Source: JAODBQ01 sp038213195 (lineage in GTDB: Bacteria > Actinomycetota > Acidimicrobiia > Acidimicrobiales > Ilumatobacteraceae). Taken from it: a stretch of DNA of 52,300 bases. The notes beneath the pieces were generated by a model. It was not told the DNA's origin. It saw nothing but the letters and a program-made list of their open reading frames with translations, and did not search any database. Made by a program: the position numbers and the translations under genes. The number at the start of each line of letters is the position of its first letter. Within the stretch, counting starts at the first letter, position 1. Below are positions 35,028-44,126 of the stretch, piece by piece. The stretch covers positions 1 to 52,300 of the forward strand of contig JBBQTN010000008.1 of assembly GCA_038213195.1 (NCBI GenBank). The letters run 5' to 3'.

Positions 35028-35459
35028 GTGGCCGAGGAGAAGGAAAGCTTCTGGAAGACGACGACCGGCCTGATCACCGCCGTCGCGGCGCTGCTGACGG
35101 CGATCGCCGCGCTCATCGGGGTGGTCGCGGTGAAGCGCAGCAACAACAGCCCGACCGATTCGCAGAAGATCGTGACCACGCAGGCTGCCGCACCCCAGAC
35201 CACCGCTGCGCCCGCAGTGGCACAGGCCACGCTCGCGCCCGCGCCGAGCACCTACCCGCAGAACATCCAGGACACGGTCGTCAACGAGTGCCTGTCGACG
35301 GGAGGCACCCCCTCGTCGTGCAACTGCAAGCTGGAGGCAATCGAGCGCACGGTCTCGTTGTCTGCGTTCGAACAGGCCGATGCCGAAGTGCGCACCACAG
35401 GGCGGATCTCGAATCCGGCGACTGCAGACGCGATCCTGGCGGCGGCGAACTCGTGTTGA
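35028..35459 (+). CDS. small single-pass membrane protein with cysteine-containing outer domain
   Basis: 143 aa from GTG 35028, preceded by GGGAGG at a five-base spacing; ATG 34983 would add 15 residues. A short cytoplasmic start (MAEEKESFWKTT) is followed by one transmembrane helix (GLITAVAALLTAIAALIGVVAV, ~10-32), a Thr/Ala/Pro linker (~45-80) and a C-terminal domain with NECLSTGGTPSSCNCKLEAIE and a terminal Cys. Four cysteines outside the membrane could form disulfides. No family recognised with certainty. It stands between convergent or divergent aro genes with no clear partner. Confidence 0.65.
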   Translation: MAEEKESFWKTTTGLITAVAALLTAIAALIGVVAVKRSNNSPTDSQKIVTTQAAAPQTTAAPAVAQATLAPAPSTYPQNIQDTVVNECLSTGGTPSSCNCKLEAIERTVSLSAFEQADAEVRTTGRISNPATADAILAAANSC

Positions 35460-35475
35460 CCTCGCCGGGACGCCG

Positions 35476-36081
35476 TCACGCGCCGCGATCGGCGGACAGG
35501 CCCTTCCAGCGCGAGCGCGACATCCGGTAGAGCACGTGGCGGGCCTCGTGCCAGTCGCCGAGCAGGGGGTGGTCGAAGTCGTCAGCCGGGTCGTGGGTGA
35601 ACCCGAGCTTCTCCATCACCCGGCGCGAGTTGCTGTTCTGCACGGTCGTGAAGCTGACGATCTCGTCGCTGGGCAGTTCGAGCCGGTCGAACCCCCAGCC
35701 GACGACGGCCCGGGCAGCCTCGGGGGCGAAGCCGTGCCCCCACTGATCGCGGGCGAGGCGCCAGCCGACCTCCACGCACGGGGTGAACCACTCCGTCCAC
35801 GCCGGCGTCGAGAGCATCACCATCCCGACGAACTGCCCCCTGTCCTGCCGCTCGACCACCCACGACCCGTGCCCGTGCACGCCCCACGAGGCGGCCATCC
35901 GAACGACCATCTCGTCGGATTGCTCGGCGGTGAGCGTGGCGGGGAAGTGGGCCATCACCTCCGGGTCGGCGTTCAGCGCGGCGTAGGGCGCCTTGTCCGC
36001 ATCGGTCCAGGCGCGCAGCACGAGCCGATCGGTGCGCAGCAGCGGCGCCTCCCGCACGGCCTGCTCGCTGCGCTCGCTCAT
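35476..36081 (-). CDS. GNAT-family N-acetyltransferase (RimJ/RimL-like)
   Basis: 201 aa. It opens LLRTDRLVLRAWTDADKAPYAALNADPEV, the usual RimJ/L start, and has the acetyl-CoA loop LARDQWGHGFAPEAARAVVGWGF and the TTVQNSNSRRVMEKLGF end. The acceptor (protein N-terminus, antibiotic or other) is unknown. It overlaps the aroB stop as ATGA, so it is the last gene of aroC-aroK-aroB. The start MSERSEQ is encoded by an inverted GAGCGCAGCGA repeat (36065-36075), seen also at other gene starts. Confidence 0.88.
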   Translation of the reverse strand: MSERSEQAVREAPLLRTDRLVLRAWTDADKAPYAALNADPEVMAHFPATLTAEQSDEMVVRMAASWGVHGHGSWVVERQDRGQFVGMVMLSTPAWTEWFTPCVEVGWRLARDQWGHGFAPEAARAVVGWGFDRLELPSDEIVSFTTVQNSNSRRVMEKLGFTHDPADDFDHPLLGDWHEARHVLYRMSRSRWKGLSADRGA

Positions 36082-37106
36082 CGCGACCAGGTGCGCAGGC
36101 GGTCCAGCGCGGCGAACGCGGCGTCGGCGGGAACGCCGGGCACGACCTCGACACCCTCGGGTCCGTCGAGCACGAAGGTCAGCGCGGTGAGGGCCTTCTT
36201 GTCACGGCCCATCAGCTCGATGAGCGTCGCAGGCGCCAGGCCGACCGGCAGCGCGGTGTCGAGCTCGTAGGCACCTGCCACCACGTCGTAGTGATGCTGC
36301 ACCCCGGCGTCGTCGATCCGGCCGAGCACCCGGGCGAGGTGCGCAGCGTAGACGAGCCCGATCGCCACGGCCTCGCCGTGGGCGAGCCTGTAGCCGGTCG
36401 CGATCTCGAGCGCGTGGGCGAGGGTGTGGCCGTAGTTGAGCAGCGCGCGCCGACCACCCTCGCGCTCGTCGCCGGCGACGACGTCGGCCTTGATCGCGAC
36501 ACAGCGGGCGATCCGGTCCGCCTCGTCGAGCGCGAGCAGGTCGTCGCCGGTGAGGAAGTGGTACTTGGCCATCTCGCCCCGGCCGCAACGGAGCTCTCGC
36601 GCGGGCAGCGTGGCCAGCGCGTCCAGATCGCAGACCACGCCGCGGGGCTGCCAGTAGGCACCGACGAGGTTCTTGCCGTCCGGCAGGTTGACGCCGGTCT
36701 TGCCGCCGATCGCCGCGTCGACCATCCCGAGCAGCGTCGTCGAGAGGTGGACGACGGCGACCCCGCGGTGCCACACCGACGCGGCGAACCCGGCGACATC
36801 GGTGACCATCCCGCCACCGATGCCGACCACGACGTCGTCGCGGGTCAGGCCCATCGCCGCGAAGCTGCGGCACAACGCCTCGACGGAGGCCAGCGACTTG
36901 TGGCCTTCGCCTGCGCCGATCTCGAACCGTTCGACCGGCACACCCAGATCGAGGTCCTCCTCCTCCGAGAACGGCACGCCCTCCTGCGTGACGACCGCAG
37001 CCCGCCGGGCACTGGCCGGCAGCATCCCGGCCAGCTCCGCGCGCGCTCCCCGGCCGATCAGCACGGCGTAGCTGCGCGGGCCCAGCGGGACCGTGACCGT
37101 GATCAC
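36078..37106 (-). CDS. aroB: 3-dehydroquinate synthase
   Basis: 342 aa from GTG 37106 (overlap GTGA with aroK). NAD+- and metal-dependent conversion of DAHP to dehydroquinate. VVGIGGGMVTDVAGFAASVWHRG binds NAD+, HLSTTLLGMVDAAIGGKTGVN holds substrate residues, and RALLNYGHTLAHALE and HGEAVAIGLVYAAHLA carry the metal-binding histidines with the Glu in GRGEMAKY. Middle of the aroC-aroK-aroB-GNAT chain. Confidence 0.97.
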   Translation of the reverse strand: MITVTVPLGPRSYAVLIGRGARAELAGMLPASARRAAVVTQEGVPFSEEEDLDLGVPVERFEIGAGEGHKSLASVEALCRSFAAMGLTRDDVVVGIGGGMVTDVAGFAASVWHRGVAVVHLSTTLLGMVDAAIGGKTGVNLPDGKNLVGAYWQPRGVVCDLDALATLPARELRCGRGEMAKYHFLTGDDLLALDEADRIARCVAIKADVVAGDEREGGRRALLNYGHTLAHALEIATGYRLAHGEAVAIGLVYAAHLARVLGRIDDAGVQHHYDVVAGAYELDTALPVGLAPATLIELMGRDKKALTALTFVLDGPEGVEVVPGVPADAAFAALDRLRTWSR

Positions 37107-37612
37107 CGCAGCACCGCCTCGACGACCTCGGTGACGGAACGGTTGTCGACCAGCACGATCGCGTCGGCGACCTCGCGGTACAGGTCGGCGCGCTCGGTGA
37201 ACATCCGCAGCAGCGTTCCCTCGGGGTCGTGATCGAGGAGCGGACGGTGGCTGCCGGGCCGGACGCGCTCGACGAGCGTCGCAGGATCGGCACACAACCA
37301 CACCACCTTCGCCGGCGCGCTGCGCAACGCGGCACGGTTCTCCGGCGAGAGCACGACGCCGCCGGCCGCGGCGATCACCGCCGGCACAGGATCGGCCAAC
37401 GCCTCGAGCAGCGCGGCCGTCTCCAGCGCACGGAACGCGGGCTCGCCGTCGGAGGCGAAGATCTCGCGCACCGTCCTGCCCGTGCGCGCCTCGATCACCT
37501 GATCGCTGTCGACCACCTTGCGGCCGAGGCGCTCGGCGATGACTCGCGACGTCGTGGTCTTGCCGACCGCCATCATCCCGACGAGCACCAGGTGCTGATC
37601 GTCGGGGATCAC
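37103..37612 (-). CDS. aroK: shikimate kinase
   Basis: 169 aa from GTG 37612, overlapping the aroC stop as GTGA. Walker A GMMAVGKTTTSRVIAERLG, then DSDQVIEARTGRTVREIFASDGEPAFRALE (shikimate-binding Asp and Arg) and AAGGVVLSPENR (the GGG-like loop, here AGG). Lid arginines are in RPGSHRPLL. Phosphorylates shikimate. Confidence 0.96.
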   Translation of the reverse strand: MIPDDQHLVLVGMMAVGKTTTSRVIAERLGRKVVDSDQVIEARTGRTVREIFASDGEPAFRALETAALLEALADPVPAVIAAAGGVVLSPENRAALRSAPAKVVWLCADPATLVERVRPGSHRPLLDHDPEGTLLRMFTERADLYREVADAIVLVDNRSVTEVVEAVLR

Positions 37613-38769
37613 AGTGCAGCGCGGTAGGCGTCGGCGTTGCGCACGAACTCGGTCAGCGAGTCGCCGCCGAACTTGCGCTGTGCCTCGGCGGCGAGGACGA
37701 GCGCGACCATCGTCTCGGCGACGACACCCATCGCCGGCACGGCGGTGACGTCGGTGCGCTCCTTGAAGCTGACCGTCGCCTCCTTCGTGACGACGTCGAC
37801 GGTCTTCAGCGTCGGCCGGTTGAGCGTTGCCAGCGGCTTCATCGCGGCGCGCACGACGAGCAGCTCGCCGGTGGTCATCCCACCCTCCGTGCCTCCCGCG
37901 AAGCTCGTCTCGCGGCGGTAGTCGTTGGCCTCCGCGTCCCAGACGATCGCGTCGTGGGCAGCGCTGCCGCGCCGACCCGCGACGTCGAAGCCGTCGCCGA
38001 TCTCGACGCCCTTCACCGCTTGGATGCTCATCAGCGCCTGGGCGAGCGCGGCATCGATCTTGCGGTCCCAATGGACGTGGCTGCCGAGGCCGATCGGCAC
38101 GCCATAGCCGAGCACCTCGACGATCCCGCCGAGCGAGTCGCCGTCCTTCGCCGCCGCTTCGACCTCGTCGATCATCGCCGTCTCCGCGGCGGCGTCGAAG
38201 CAGCGCACCGGCGAGTCGTCGACACGATCGAGGTCGGCGGGTGTGGGACGGTCGATCGACTTCGAGCGGGCTGCGCCCATCTGGATGACGTGCGAGAGGA
38301 TCGACACGCCGAGCTCGGCGAGCAGCTTCTTGGCGACGGCACCGGCGGCCACGCGGGCCGCCGTCTCGCGGGCGCTGGCCCGTTCGAGCACGTCACGCGC
38401 GTCGGTGAACCCGTACTTCTGCATGCCGACGAGATCGGCGTGGCCGGGGCGCACCTGGGTCAGCGGCTCCTTCGTCGTGCCGGGCGCCGGCGACATCTCC
38501 TCGTGCCACTTGTCGCTGCGGAACCACTCGCTGTTCTTGATCTCGATCGCGATCGGCGAGCCGAGCGTGCGGCCGTGGCGCACCCCACCGACCAGGGTCA
38601 GATCGTCCTGCTCGAAGCGCTGGCGCGGTCCGCGGCCGTAGCCGAGGCGGCGGCGGGCCATCTCGGTCTGGATCTCCTCGACGGTGATCGACAGGCCGGC
38701 CGGCAGCCCCTCGATGATCACGACGAGCGCCTGGCCGTGCGATTCACCTGCGGTCAGGAAGCGGAGCAC
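37609..38769 (-). CDS. aroC: chorismate synthase
   Basis: 386 aa from GTG 38769. FMN-dependent enzyme closing the shikimate pathway. Signatures: TAGESHGQALVVIIEGLPAG, RRLGYGRGPRQRFEQD, PGHADLVGMQKYGFTDARDVLERASARET. First gene of aroC-aroK-aroB-GNAT. TAGCCT (38781-38776) puts the transcript start on the first base of the GTG, so the mRNA should be fully leaderless. Confidence 0.97.
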   Translation of the reverse strand: MLRFLTAGESHGQALVVIIEGLPAGLSITVEEIQTEMARRRLGYGRGPRQRFEQDDLTLVGGVRHGRTLGSPIAIEIKNSEWFRSDKWHEEMSPAPGTTKEPLTQVRPGHADLVGMQKYGFTDARDVLERASARETAARVAAGAVAKKLLAELGVSILSHVIQMGAARSKSIDRPTPADLDRVDDSPVRCFDAAAETAMIDEVEAAAKDGDSLGGIVEVLGYGVPIGLGSHVHWDRKIDAALAQALMSIQAVKGVEIGDGFDVAGRRGSAAHDAIVWDAEANDYRRETSFAGGTEGGMTTGELLVVRAAMKPLATLNRPTLKTVDVVTKEATVSFKERTDVTAVPAMGVVAETMVALVLAAEAQRKFGGDSLTEFVRNADAYRAAL

Positions 38770-38775
38770 CTCGTC

Positions 38776-38781
38776 AGGCTA
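38776..38781 (-). promoter_or_regulatory. -10 box TAGCCT of aroC, leaderless start
   Basis: TAGCCT ends six bases before the aroC GTG on the minus strand, so the predicted +1 (38769) is the G of the start codon. It indicates that aroC-aroK-aroB-GNAT is transcribed apart from alaS-ruvX-mltG-aroE. Confidence 0.5.
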
Positions 38782-38963
38782 GTTGGCCAGACGCTCGCGG
38801 GCCCCGCCCCGTAGCTGTTGCCCGTCGTCCGCGTGCGGTCGCAGCGGCACACTCTTCCGGCGAGACCGGGCAACTGGTCGCGAACGGAACGCCACGTGCC
38901 CTTCCGGGCTGCGACCAGAACGATCCCGCACGCCCGAACCACGCCACGCCGACGCCACGCGAG
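38782..38963. other. aroC-aroE intergenic region with two interleaved inverted repeats
   Basis: No convincing gene. GTTGCCCG (38817-38824) pairs with CGGGCAAC (38867-38874), and GGTCGCAG (38837-38844) with CTGCGACC (38909-38916). The second pair starts inside the first and ends outside it, so the two would form a pseudoknot-like pair or two alternative folds. A 62-codon minus-strand ORF crosses it (38754-38942) but has atypical composition. It may be a terminator region for aroE or a decayed element. Confidence 0.4.
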
Positions 38964-39803
38964 CTAGCGCGCCGCGCTCTCGCGGCGGCCGAGCTCGTGC
39001 TCCGCGGCGTCCGCCATCGCAGTGATGTCCGGGGTGCGGCCGGTCCACAACGCCTGCTGCAGCGCGGCCTGGTGGACGAGCATCCCCAAGCCGTCGACGA
39101 TCGTCGCACCGATCGCCTCCGCAGCCTCGAGCAGCGCTGTACGCCGAGGGTGGTAGACGATGTCGACCACCACCTGCCCGCAGCGCAACCGCTGCGCGGG
39201 CACCGGCAGCTCGCGCGAGCCCATCCCGACTGATGTCGCGTTGACCACCACGTCCGCAGCCGTGACGTCCGCAGTCTCGCCGACGCGGCCGATGCGACCC
39301 GCCAGGCGCACGGCGGCGGCGGCGGGTCCGGCCGAGCGGTTGACGACCACGACCGACCCGGCGCGGTTGCGGGCCAGCGCCTCGACGATCGACCGCGCCG
39401 CGCCACCTGCGCCGAGCACACAGAACGCGCGCCCGTCGACGGGGTGACCGGCGGCGACGAGTGCCGCGACGAAGCCGTCGCCGTCGGTGCTGTGGCCGGC
39501 AAGACGGCCGTCGGCGAGTCGCACGACGGTGTTCACGCTGCGCAACGCGGCCGCCGCAGGATCGAGCACGTCGACCGCCGCCGCGACCGCCTCCTTGTGC
39601 GGCATCGTCACCGAGAGACCGCCGAGGCCGAAGGCGCGCATCGCGACGAGTGCCGCCGCGGTCTCACCGGCGGCCACGTCGAACGCGAGGTACACCCAGT
39701 CGAGGCGCAGCGAAGCGAACCCGGCGTTGTGCAGCGCCGGCGAGAGGCTGTGCGCGACCGGATGACCGATCACGCCGGCGAGGCGTGTCGTGCCGCTGAT
39801 CAC
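38964..39803 (-). CDS. aroE: shikimate dehydrogenase
   Basis: 279 aa from GTG 39803, overlapping the mltG stop as GTGA. HSLSPALHNAGFASLRLDWVYLAF binds shikimate, GGLSVTMPHKEAV has the catalytic Lys, and VLGAGGAARSIVEALA with VVNRSAGPAA is the NADP(H) Rossmann part; NATSVGM is conserved. The frame runs far upstream through mltG, but only as shadow. Last gene of alaS-ruvX-mltG-aroE. Confidence 0.95.
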   Translation of the reverse strand: MISGTTRLAGVIGHPVAHSLSPALHNAGFASLRLDWVYLAFDVAAGETAAALVAMRAFGLGGLSVTMPHKEAVAAAVDVLDPAAAALRSVNTVVRLADGRLAGHSTDGDGFVAALVAAGHPVDGRAFCVLGAGGAARSIVEALARNRAGSVVVVNRSAGPAAAAVRLAGRIGRVGETADVTAADVVVNATSVGMGSRELPVPAQRLRCGQVVVDIVYHPRRTALLEAAEAIGATIVDGLGMLVHQAALQQALWTGRTPDITAMADAAEHELGRRESAAR

Positions 39804-41035
39804 CCTGGCACGCTTGCCGCGGTGGCCTTGTCGATGTTCGCCTGCTGCTGCGCGAGGGTGGCCGAGAACGCGTGGTGGCCCTCCGCGTCGATCTTCACGT
39901 AGTACAGGTACAGGCACGGCGTGCCGGCCGGCAGCCCGACGCAGATCGGGTCGCCCTGCGACGGGTTCGGGGTCGGGTTGAGCGCGGCCTCGATCGAGGC
40001 CCGGCCAGGGTTGGCGATCGGCGTCGGTGGCAGGCCGTTGTGCAGGTACGTGTTGTACGGCGTGTCGATGTCCTTCAGCTGGGCGAAGGTCGCGTTCGGG
40101 TCCTGGGCGTAGAACAGCGTCGCGTCGATCTGCAGCGGCACGTTCACGAAGGGACTGAGGCGGTTGTAGATGACCCGCGCGATCTTGCCGCGATCGGCAT
40201 CGAACTTCGCCTCCCGCTCGATCATCGAGGCGATGATCAGGACCTGGTACGGCGTGTAGCCGAGTTGCTTGGCGCGGGCGTCGAGGTTCACCTGGGCGCC
40301 GACGCGCTCCATCAACGTCACCATCCGGTTGACCACCTGCGTCGCCGTCTCGGCGTTGGACACCTGGTACGTGTCGGGGAACAGCAGGCCCTCCAGCGAG
40401 CTCTGCCCGGGCGGCGAGTAGGTGCTCAGGACCGAACCGTCCGTGGCGGCCGTCACGAAGTCGGCGACAGACAGCCGCGGGCTGACCGAGTTGAGCCTGG
40501 TCGCCATCTTGTCGATCGTGTAGCCCTCCGGGAAGGTGACCTGTCGGTACGTAGCGCTCGGCGGTGTGTTGAGGGCCAGCATCACGTTGCCCATGTGGTC
40601 CTTCGGACGGATCTGGTAGTAGCCGGGGGTCAGCTGCAGCCCGTCGTGGTGGGCGACGTACCAGCGGAAGACGCTCGCGTCGGAGATCAGCCCGTCCTTC
40701 TGGAGCCGGTCGCTGATCGTCTGCAACGTGTCGTTGGCGTCGACGGTGAAGCTGCGCGCAGCGCCTGCATCGCCGGGTGGGTTGATCTTGCCGAGGTACC
40801 ACAGCCCGACCGCGCCGATCACGAGGATGGCGACGATGCCGATCGAGCCGAGCGTGAACACGATCGTCTTCGCGCGGCGTCCCGAACGGGCGGGGCGCTC
40901 GATGGCCAGCGCGTCGACCACGTCGGGGTCGTCCCACGGGTCGGCGAACCACGGCACCCGCCGCTCCAGGATCCGCTGGCCCCGGCTGGTTCGGGCGGGT
41001 GCCGTCGGCTCCTCACGCTCATCGGTCTGCGTCAC
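39800..41035 (-). CDS. mltG: endolytic murein transglycosylase MltG
   Basis: 411 aa, GTG start, overlapping ruvX as GTGA. A cytoplasmic N-terminus (~1-54) is followed by one transmembrane helix (~55-81, TIVFTLGSIGIVAILVIGAV), a LysM-like part (DANDTLQTISDRLQKDGLI) and the YceG catalytic domain with the catalytic Glu in ASMIEREAKF, plus QIDATLFYA, PYNTYLHNGLPPTPIANPG. It cuts nascent glycan strands at the membrane. The alaS-ruvX-mltG-aroE order is widespread in actinobacteria. Confidence 0.95.
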   Translation of the reverse strand: MTQTDEREEPTAPARTSRGQRILERRVPWFADPWDDPDVVDALAIERPARSGRRAKTIVFTLGSIGIVAILVIGAVGLWYLGKINPPGDAGAARSFTVDANDTLQTISDRLQKDGLISDASVFRWYVAHHDGLQLTPGYYQIRPKDHMGNVMLALNTPPSATYRQVTFPEGYTIDKMATRLNSVSPRLSVADFVTAATDGSVLSTYSPPGQSSLEGLLFPDTYQVSNAETATQVVNRMVTLMERVGAQVNLDARAKQLGYTPYQVLIIASMIEREAKFDADRGKIARVIYNRLSPFVNVPLQIDATLFYAQDPNATFAQLKDIDTPYNTYLHNGLPPTPIANPGRASIEAALNPTPNPSQGDPICVGLPAGTPCLYLYYVKIDAEGHHAFSATLAQQQANIDKATAASVPG

Positions 41036-41457
41036 CGTGAGGCCGCCTGCGTGTCCAGCCAGCGCTGGAGGATGACGGCCGCGGCGACCTTGTCGATGAT
41101 CCTCCGGCGGGCACCGGCGCGCCGGCCGGCGTCGATCATCAGCTGCTGCGCGGACACGGTCGAGCGGCGCTCGTCGAACGTGACCACCGGCACGCCGACC
41201 ACGCTAGCCATCGCCGCCGCCTCGGCGGTGGCAGCCGTCGCGGCCGCGCCGTGCGCGCCGTCCATGTGCAGCGGGAGGCCGACGACGACGATCTCGGCCT
41301 CCTCGTCGGCGACCAGCCCGGCGATCACCCGGTGATCGCGGGCGACGGAGCCGCTGCGCTGCACCACCGTCAGTGGCGAGGCGATGGTGCCGCTGCGATC
41401 ACTGACGGCGACACCGATCCGCTTGGAGCCGAGGTCGAGCCCGAGGGCGCGCATCAT
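41032..41457 (-). CDS. ruvX: RuvX/YqgF family Holliday-junction resolvase-like nuclease
   Basis: 141 aa, starting ATGATG (41457 or 41454) across the alaS stop. RNase H-like fold: ALGLDLGSKRIGVAVSD with the first catalytic Asp, IVVVGLPLHMDGAHG with the strand-2 motif, and TFDERRSTVSAQQLM with Asp-Glu. YqgF proteins act in 16S rRNA 5' processing; a resolvase role was also proposed. Confidence 0.93.
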   Translation of the reverse strand: MMRALGLDLGSKRIGVAVSDRSGTIASPLTVVQRSGSVARDHRVIAGLVADEEAEIVVVGLPLHMDGAHGAAATAATAEAAAMASVVGVPVVTFDERRSTVSAQQLMIDAGRRAGARRRIIDKVAAAVILQRWLDTQAASR

Positions 41458-44093
41458 CCGGCGACGGGCTGCTCCCGCGAGGCGGCGACCGCCTCGGCGG
41501 CGATCCGCAACGCCTCGGGGATCCCGGCGGGGTCCTTGCCGCCCGCTGTGGCGACCTCGCCCTTGCCCCCGCCTCCCCCGCCGACGGCTCGCGCCGCACC
41601 CTTGATCAGCGCCCCGGCGGACCGGCCGTCGCCGGGGGCGACCGCGGCGACGAGCGAGACCCCGCCCGTATCGGACGTGCCGACGAGGACCACCGTGTCC
41701 ACACCGGCCTGCTGGCGCACCGCGATCGCCAGGTCGCGCAGGTCGCCGGGCGAGAGCCCGTCCACCTGCGTCACCACGGCGCCGTCGTTGGCGCCGCCAG
41801 CGAGCTCGCTCGCCCGTCCGCCGGCGAGCTTGGCGCGCAGCGCCTTCAGCTCGTCGTGCAGCGCGGCGACCTCGTCCAGCTTGCGCTGCACGCCCTGCAG
41901 CACGTCGTCGGCGCTCGAGCCGACCAGGCGCGCGGTCTGGGCGACGAGCGATTCGTCGCGCTGCAGCAGGTGCAGCGTGTTCTCGCCCGTGACCGCCTCG
42001 ATGCGGCGCAGGTTGGAACCGATCGAGCTCTCCCCGACGATCTTGATCATCCCGATGTCGCCCGTGGCACGCACGTGGGTCCCGCCGCACAGCTCGATCG
42101 AGTGCCCCGCCTCGAGCACGCGAACGATGTCGCCGTACTTGTCGCCGAAGAACGCGATGGCCCCGAGCGCCATCGCCTCCTCCTTCGTCGTCTCGAAGAT
42201 CCGGGTCGGCGAGTTCGCGAGCGTCTCTTCGTTCGCGATCCGCTCGATCTCGCAGATCTCGGCGTCGGTGAGCGCGGCGTAGTGGCTGAAGTCGAAGCGC
42301 AGCCGGTCAGGACCGACCAGCGAACCGGCCTGCTTGACGTGCTCGCCGAGGACCTTGCGCAGCGCGTAGTGGAGCACGTGGGTGCCGGTGTGGTTGCGGC
42401 GGATCGCAGCCCGCCGCCCGACGTCGATCGCCGCGGTGACCTTCGCCCCTGACATCATCGTGCCGCGCCTGATCCGCGCGACGTGGCTGCGCAGGCCAGG
42501 TAAGGCGTAGCGCGTTTCGATCACCTCGGCCTCGGCCTCGGCCTCGCCTTCGACGGAGCTCAGCGTGCCCGTGTCGCCGACCTGACCTCCACCCTCCGCG
42601 TAGAACGGCGAGCGGTCGAGGAAGATCTCGACCGTGCCCGCTTCCCGACCCGGCACGACCGCGAGCACCCGCGACTCGGTCGTGTTCTCCGTGTAACCGC
42701 GGAACTCGGTGACACCGAACTGCTCGACCATCTCGCGATAGGTCTCGAGCCGGTCGTCGCCGGCGCCGGTACCCTTGCGGCCGGCCTTGGCGCGCTCGCG
42801 CTGGGCGCGCATCTCGGTGTCGAACCCGGGACCGTCCACCGCGACGCCACGCTCGCCGGCGATCTCCTCGGTGAGCTCGAGCGGGAAGCCGTAGGTGTCG
42901 TGGAGCAGGAACGCGGTGGAACCGGCGAGCTCTGACGGGCTGCCGACGAGCTCGTCCTCGAGGATCCCCAGCCCGGTCTTCAACGTCTGCCGGAAGCGCT
43001 CCTCCTCGCGGGACATCACACCGACGATGAAGTCGCGGTTCTTGATCACGTCGGGATAGGCGGTGCCCATCACGTCGATCGCCGTCTCGACCAGCGACGG
43101 CATCACCAGCTGCTCGGTGCCGAGGAGGTACGCGTGGCGCACGGCCCTGCGGATGATCCGACGCAGCACGTAGCCGCGGTTCTCGTTGCTCGGGAACACG
43201 CCGTCGTTTACGAGCATCGTCGAGCTGCGCGCGTGCTCGGCGAGGACGCGCATGCTGAAGCTGGTGCGATCGTCGTAGTCGCCGGGCGCGTACGACCTGC
43301 CGGTGAGCGAGCACGCCTGGTCGATCAGCGGCTGCATCAGGTCCGTCTCCCACACTGCGTCCACGCCCTGGAGCAGGCACAGCATCCGCTCCAACCCGAG
43401 CCCCGTGTCGATCGACGGCTTCGGCAGCAACGTGCGCGAGCCGTCGGACGCCTGGTCGTACTGCATGAACACCAGGTTCCAGAACTCCATGAACCGGTCA
43501 CCGGCAGGATCGTGCTTCGGCCCGCCGTCGGGGCCGAACGCCGCGCCGCGGTCGATGTGGATCTCGCTGCACGGACCACATGGGCCTGTGTCGCCCATCT
43601 GCCAGAAGTTGTCCTTGTCGCCGAGGCGCTGGATGCGCGCCATCGGTACTCCGACCTGTTCGTGCCAGATCGCCTCCGCCTCGTCGTCGCTGTCGTGCAC
43701 GGTGATCCACAACCGGTCGCCGTCGAGGCCGAACACCTCGGTCGTCAGCTCCCAGCTCCATGGGATGATGTCGTGCTTGAAGTAGTCACCGAAGCTGAAG
43801 TTGCCGAGCATCTCGAAGAACACGAGGTGGCGCTTGGTGCGACCGACGTCGTCGAGGTCGTTGTGCTTACCGCCGGCGCGGGCGCACTTCTGCGAGCTCG
43901 TCGCCCGCGAGTACGGCGGCACCTCGTCGCCGACGAAGTACGGCTTGAACGGCACCATCCCGGCGACGGTGAACAGGACGGTCGGGTCGTGCGGGATCAG
44001 GCTCGCCGAGGGCACCACCGTGTGGCCGCGCGCCGCGAAGAACCGGGTGAACGTCGAGCGGAGCTCGTCGGCGGTGCGCGGCGGGGTACCCAT
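41454..44093 (-). CDS. alaS: alanyl-tRNA synthetase
   Basis: 879 aa, full length. Catalytic class II core at ~1-250 (FTRFFAARGHTVVPSASLIPHDPTVLFTVAGMVPFKPYF), tRNA-recognition domain, editing domain with HTGTHVLHYALRKVLG and CGGTHVRATGDIG (zinc-binding His/Cys), and C-Ala with the Gly-rich GGGGGGKGEVATAGGKD. ATG 44093 has TAGCAT (44108-44103) upstream, giving a predicted 3-nt leader. First gene of its operon. Confidence 0.97.
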   Translation of the reverse strand: MGTPPRTADELRSTFTRFFAARGHTVVPSASLIPHDPTVLFTVAGMVPFKPYFVGDEVPPYSRATSSQKCARAGGKHNDLDDVGRTKRHLVFFEMLGNFSFGDYFKHDIIPWSWELTTEVFGLDGDRLWITVHDSDDEAEAIWHEQVGVPMARIQRLGDKDNFWQMGDTGPCGPCSEIHIDRGAAFGPDGGPKHDPAGDRFMEFWNLVFMQYDQASDGSRTLLPKPSIDTGLGLERMLCLLQGVDAVWETDLMQPLIDQACSLTGRSYAPGDYDDRTSFSMRVLAEHARSSTMLVNDGVFPSNENRGYVLRRIIRRAVRHAYLLGTEQLVMPSLVETAIDVMGTAYPDVIKNRDFIVGVMSREEERFRQTLKTGLGILEDELVGSPSELAGSTAFLLHDTYGFPLELTEEIAGERGVAVDGPGFDTEMRAQRERAKAGRKGTGAGDDRLETYREMVEQFGVTEFRGYTENTTESRVLAVVPGREAGTVEIFLDRSPFYAEGGGQVGDTGTLSSVEGEAEAEAEVIETRYALPGLRSHVARIRRGTMMSGAKVTAAIDVGRRAAIRRNHTGTHVLHYALRKVLGEHVKQAGSLVGPDRLRFDFSHYAALTDAEICEIERIANEETLANSPTRIFETTKEEAMALGAIAFFGDKYGDIVRVLEAGHSIELCGGTHVRATGDIGMIKIVGESSIGSNLRRIEAVTGENTLHLLQRDESLVAQTARLVGSSADDVLQGVQRKLDEVAALHDELKALRAKLAGGRASELAGGANDGAVVTQVDGLSPGDLRDLAIAVRQQAGVDTVVLVGTSDTGGVSLVAAVAPGDGRSAGALIKGAARAVGGGGGGKGEVATAGGKDPAGIPEALRIAAEAVAASREQPVAG

Positions 44094-44102
44094 CGTCGTC
44101 CG

Positions 44103-44120
44103 ATGCTACCGAGCTAGGTT
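44103..44120. promoter_or_regulatory. divergent -10 boxes for alaS and the Cys-rich gene
   Basis: The 33-bp gap holds TAGCAT on the minus strand (44108-44103; +1 about 44096, three bases before the alaS ATG) and TAGGTT on the plus strand (44115-44120; +1 = 44127, the G of the Cys-rich gene's GTG). Both genes would be leaderless or nearly so, and each -35 would have to lie near the other gene's 5' end. Confidence 0.5.
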
Positions 44121-44126
44121 CGCTGC

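Noticed and set aside
38754..38942. 62-codon minus-strand ORF between aroE and aroC
   Set aside because: Overlaps the aroC start, lacks a ribosome-binding site and family, and has mixed composition.
38964..40952. Apparent 662-codon ORF ending in AroE
   Set aside because: The portion upstream of 39803 is a frame-shifted reading of mltG; GTGA junction sets the true start.
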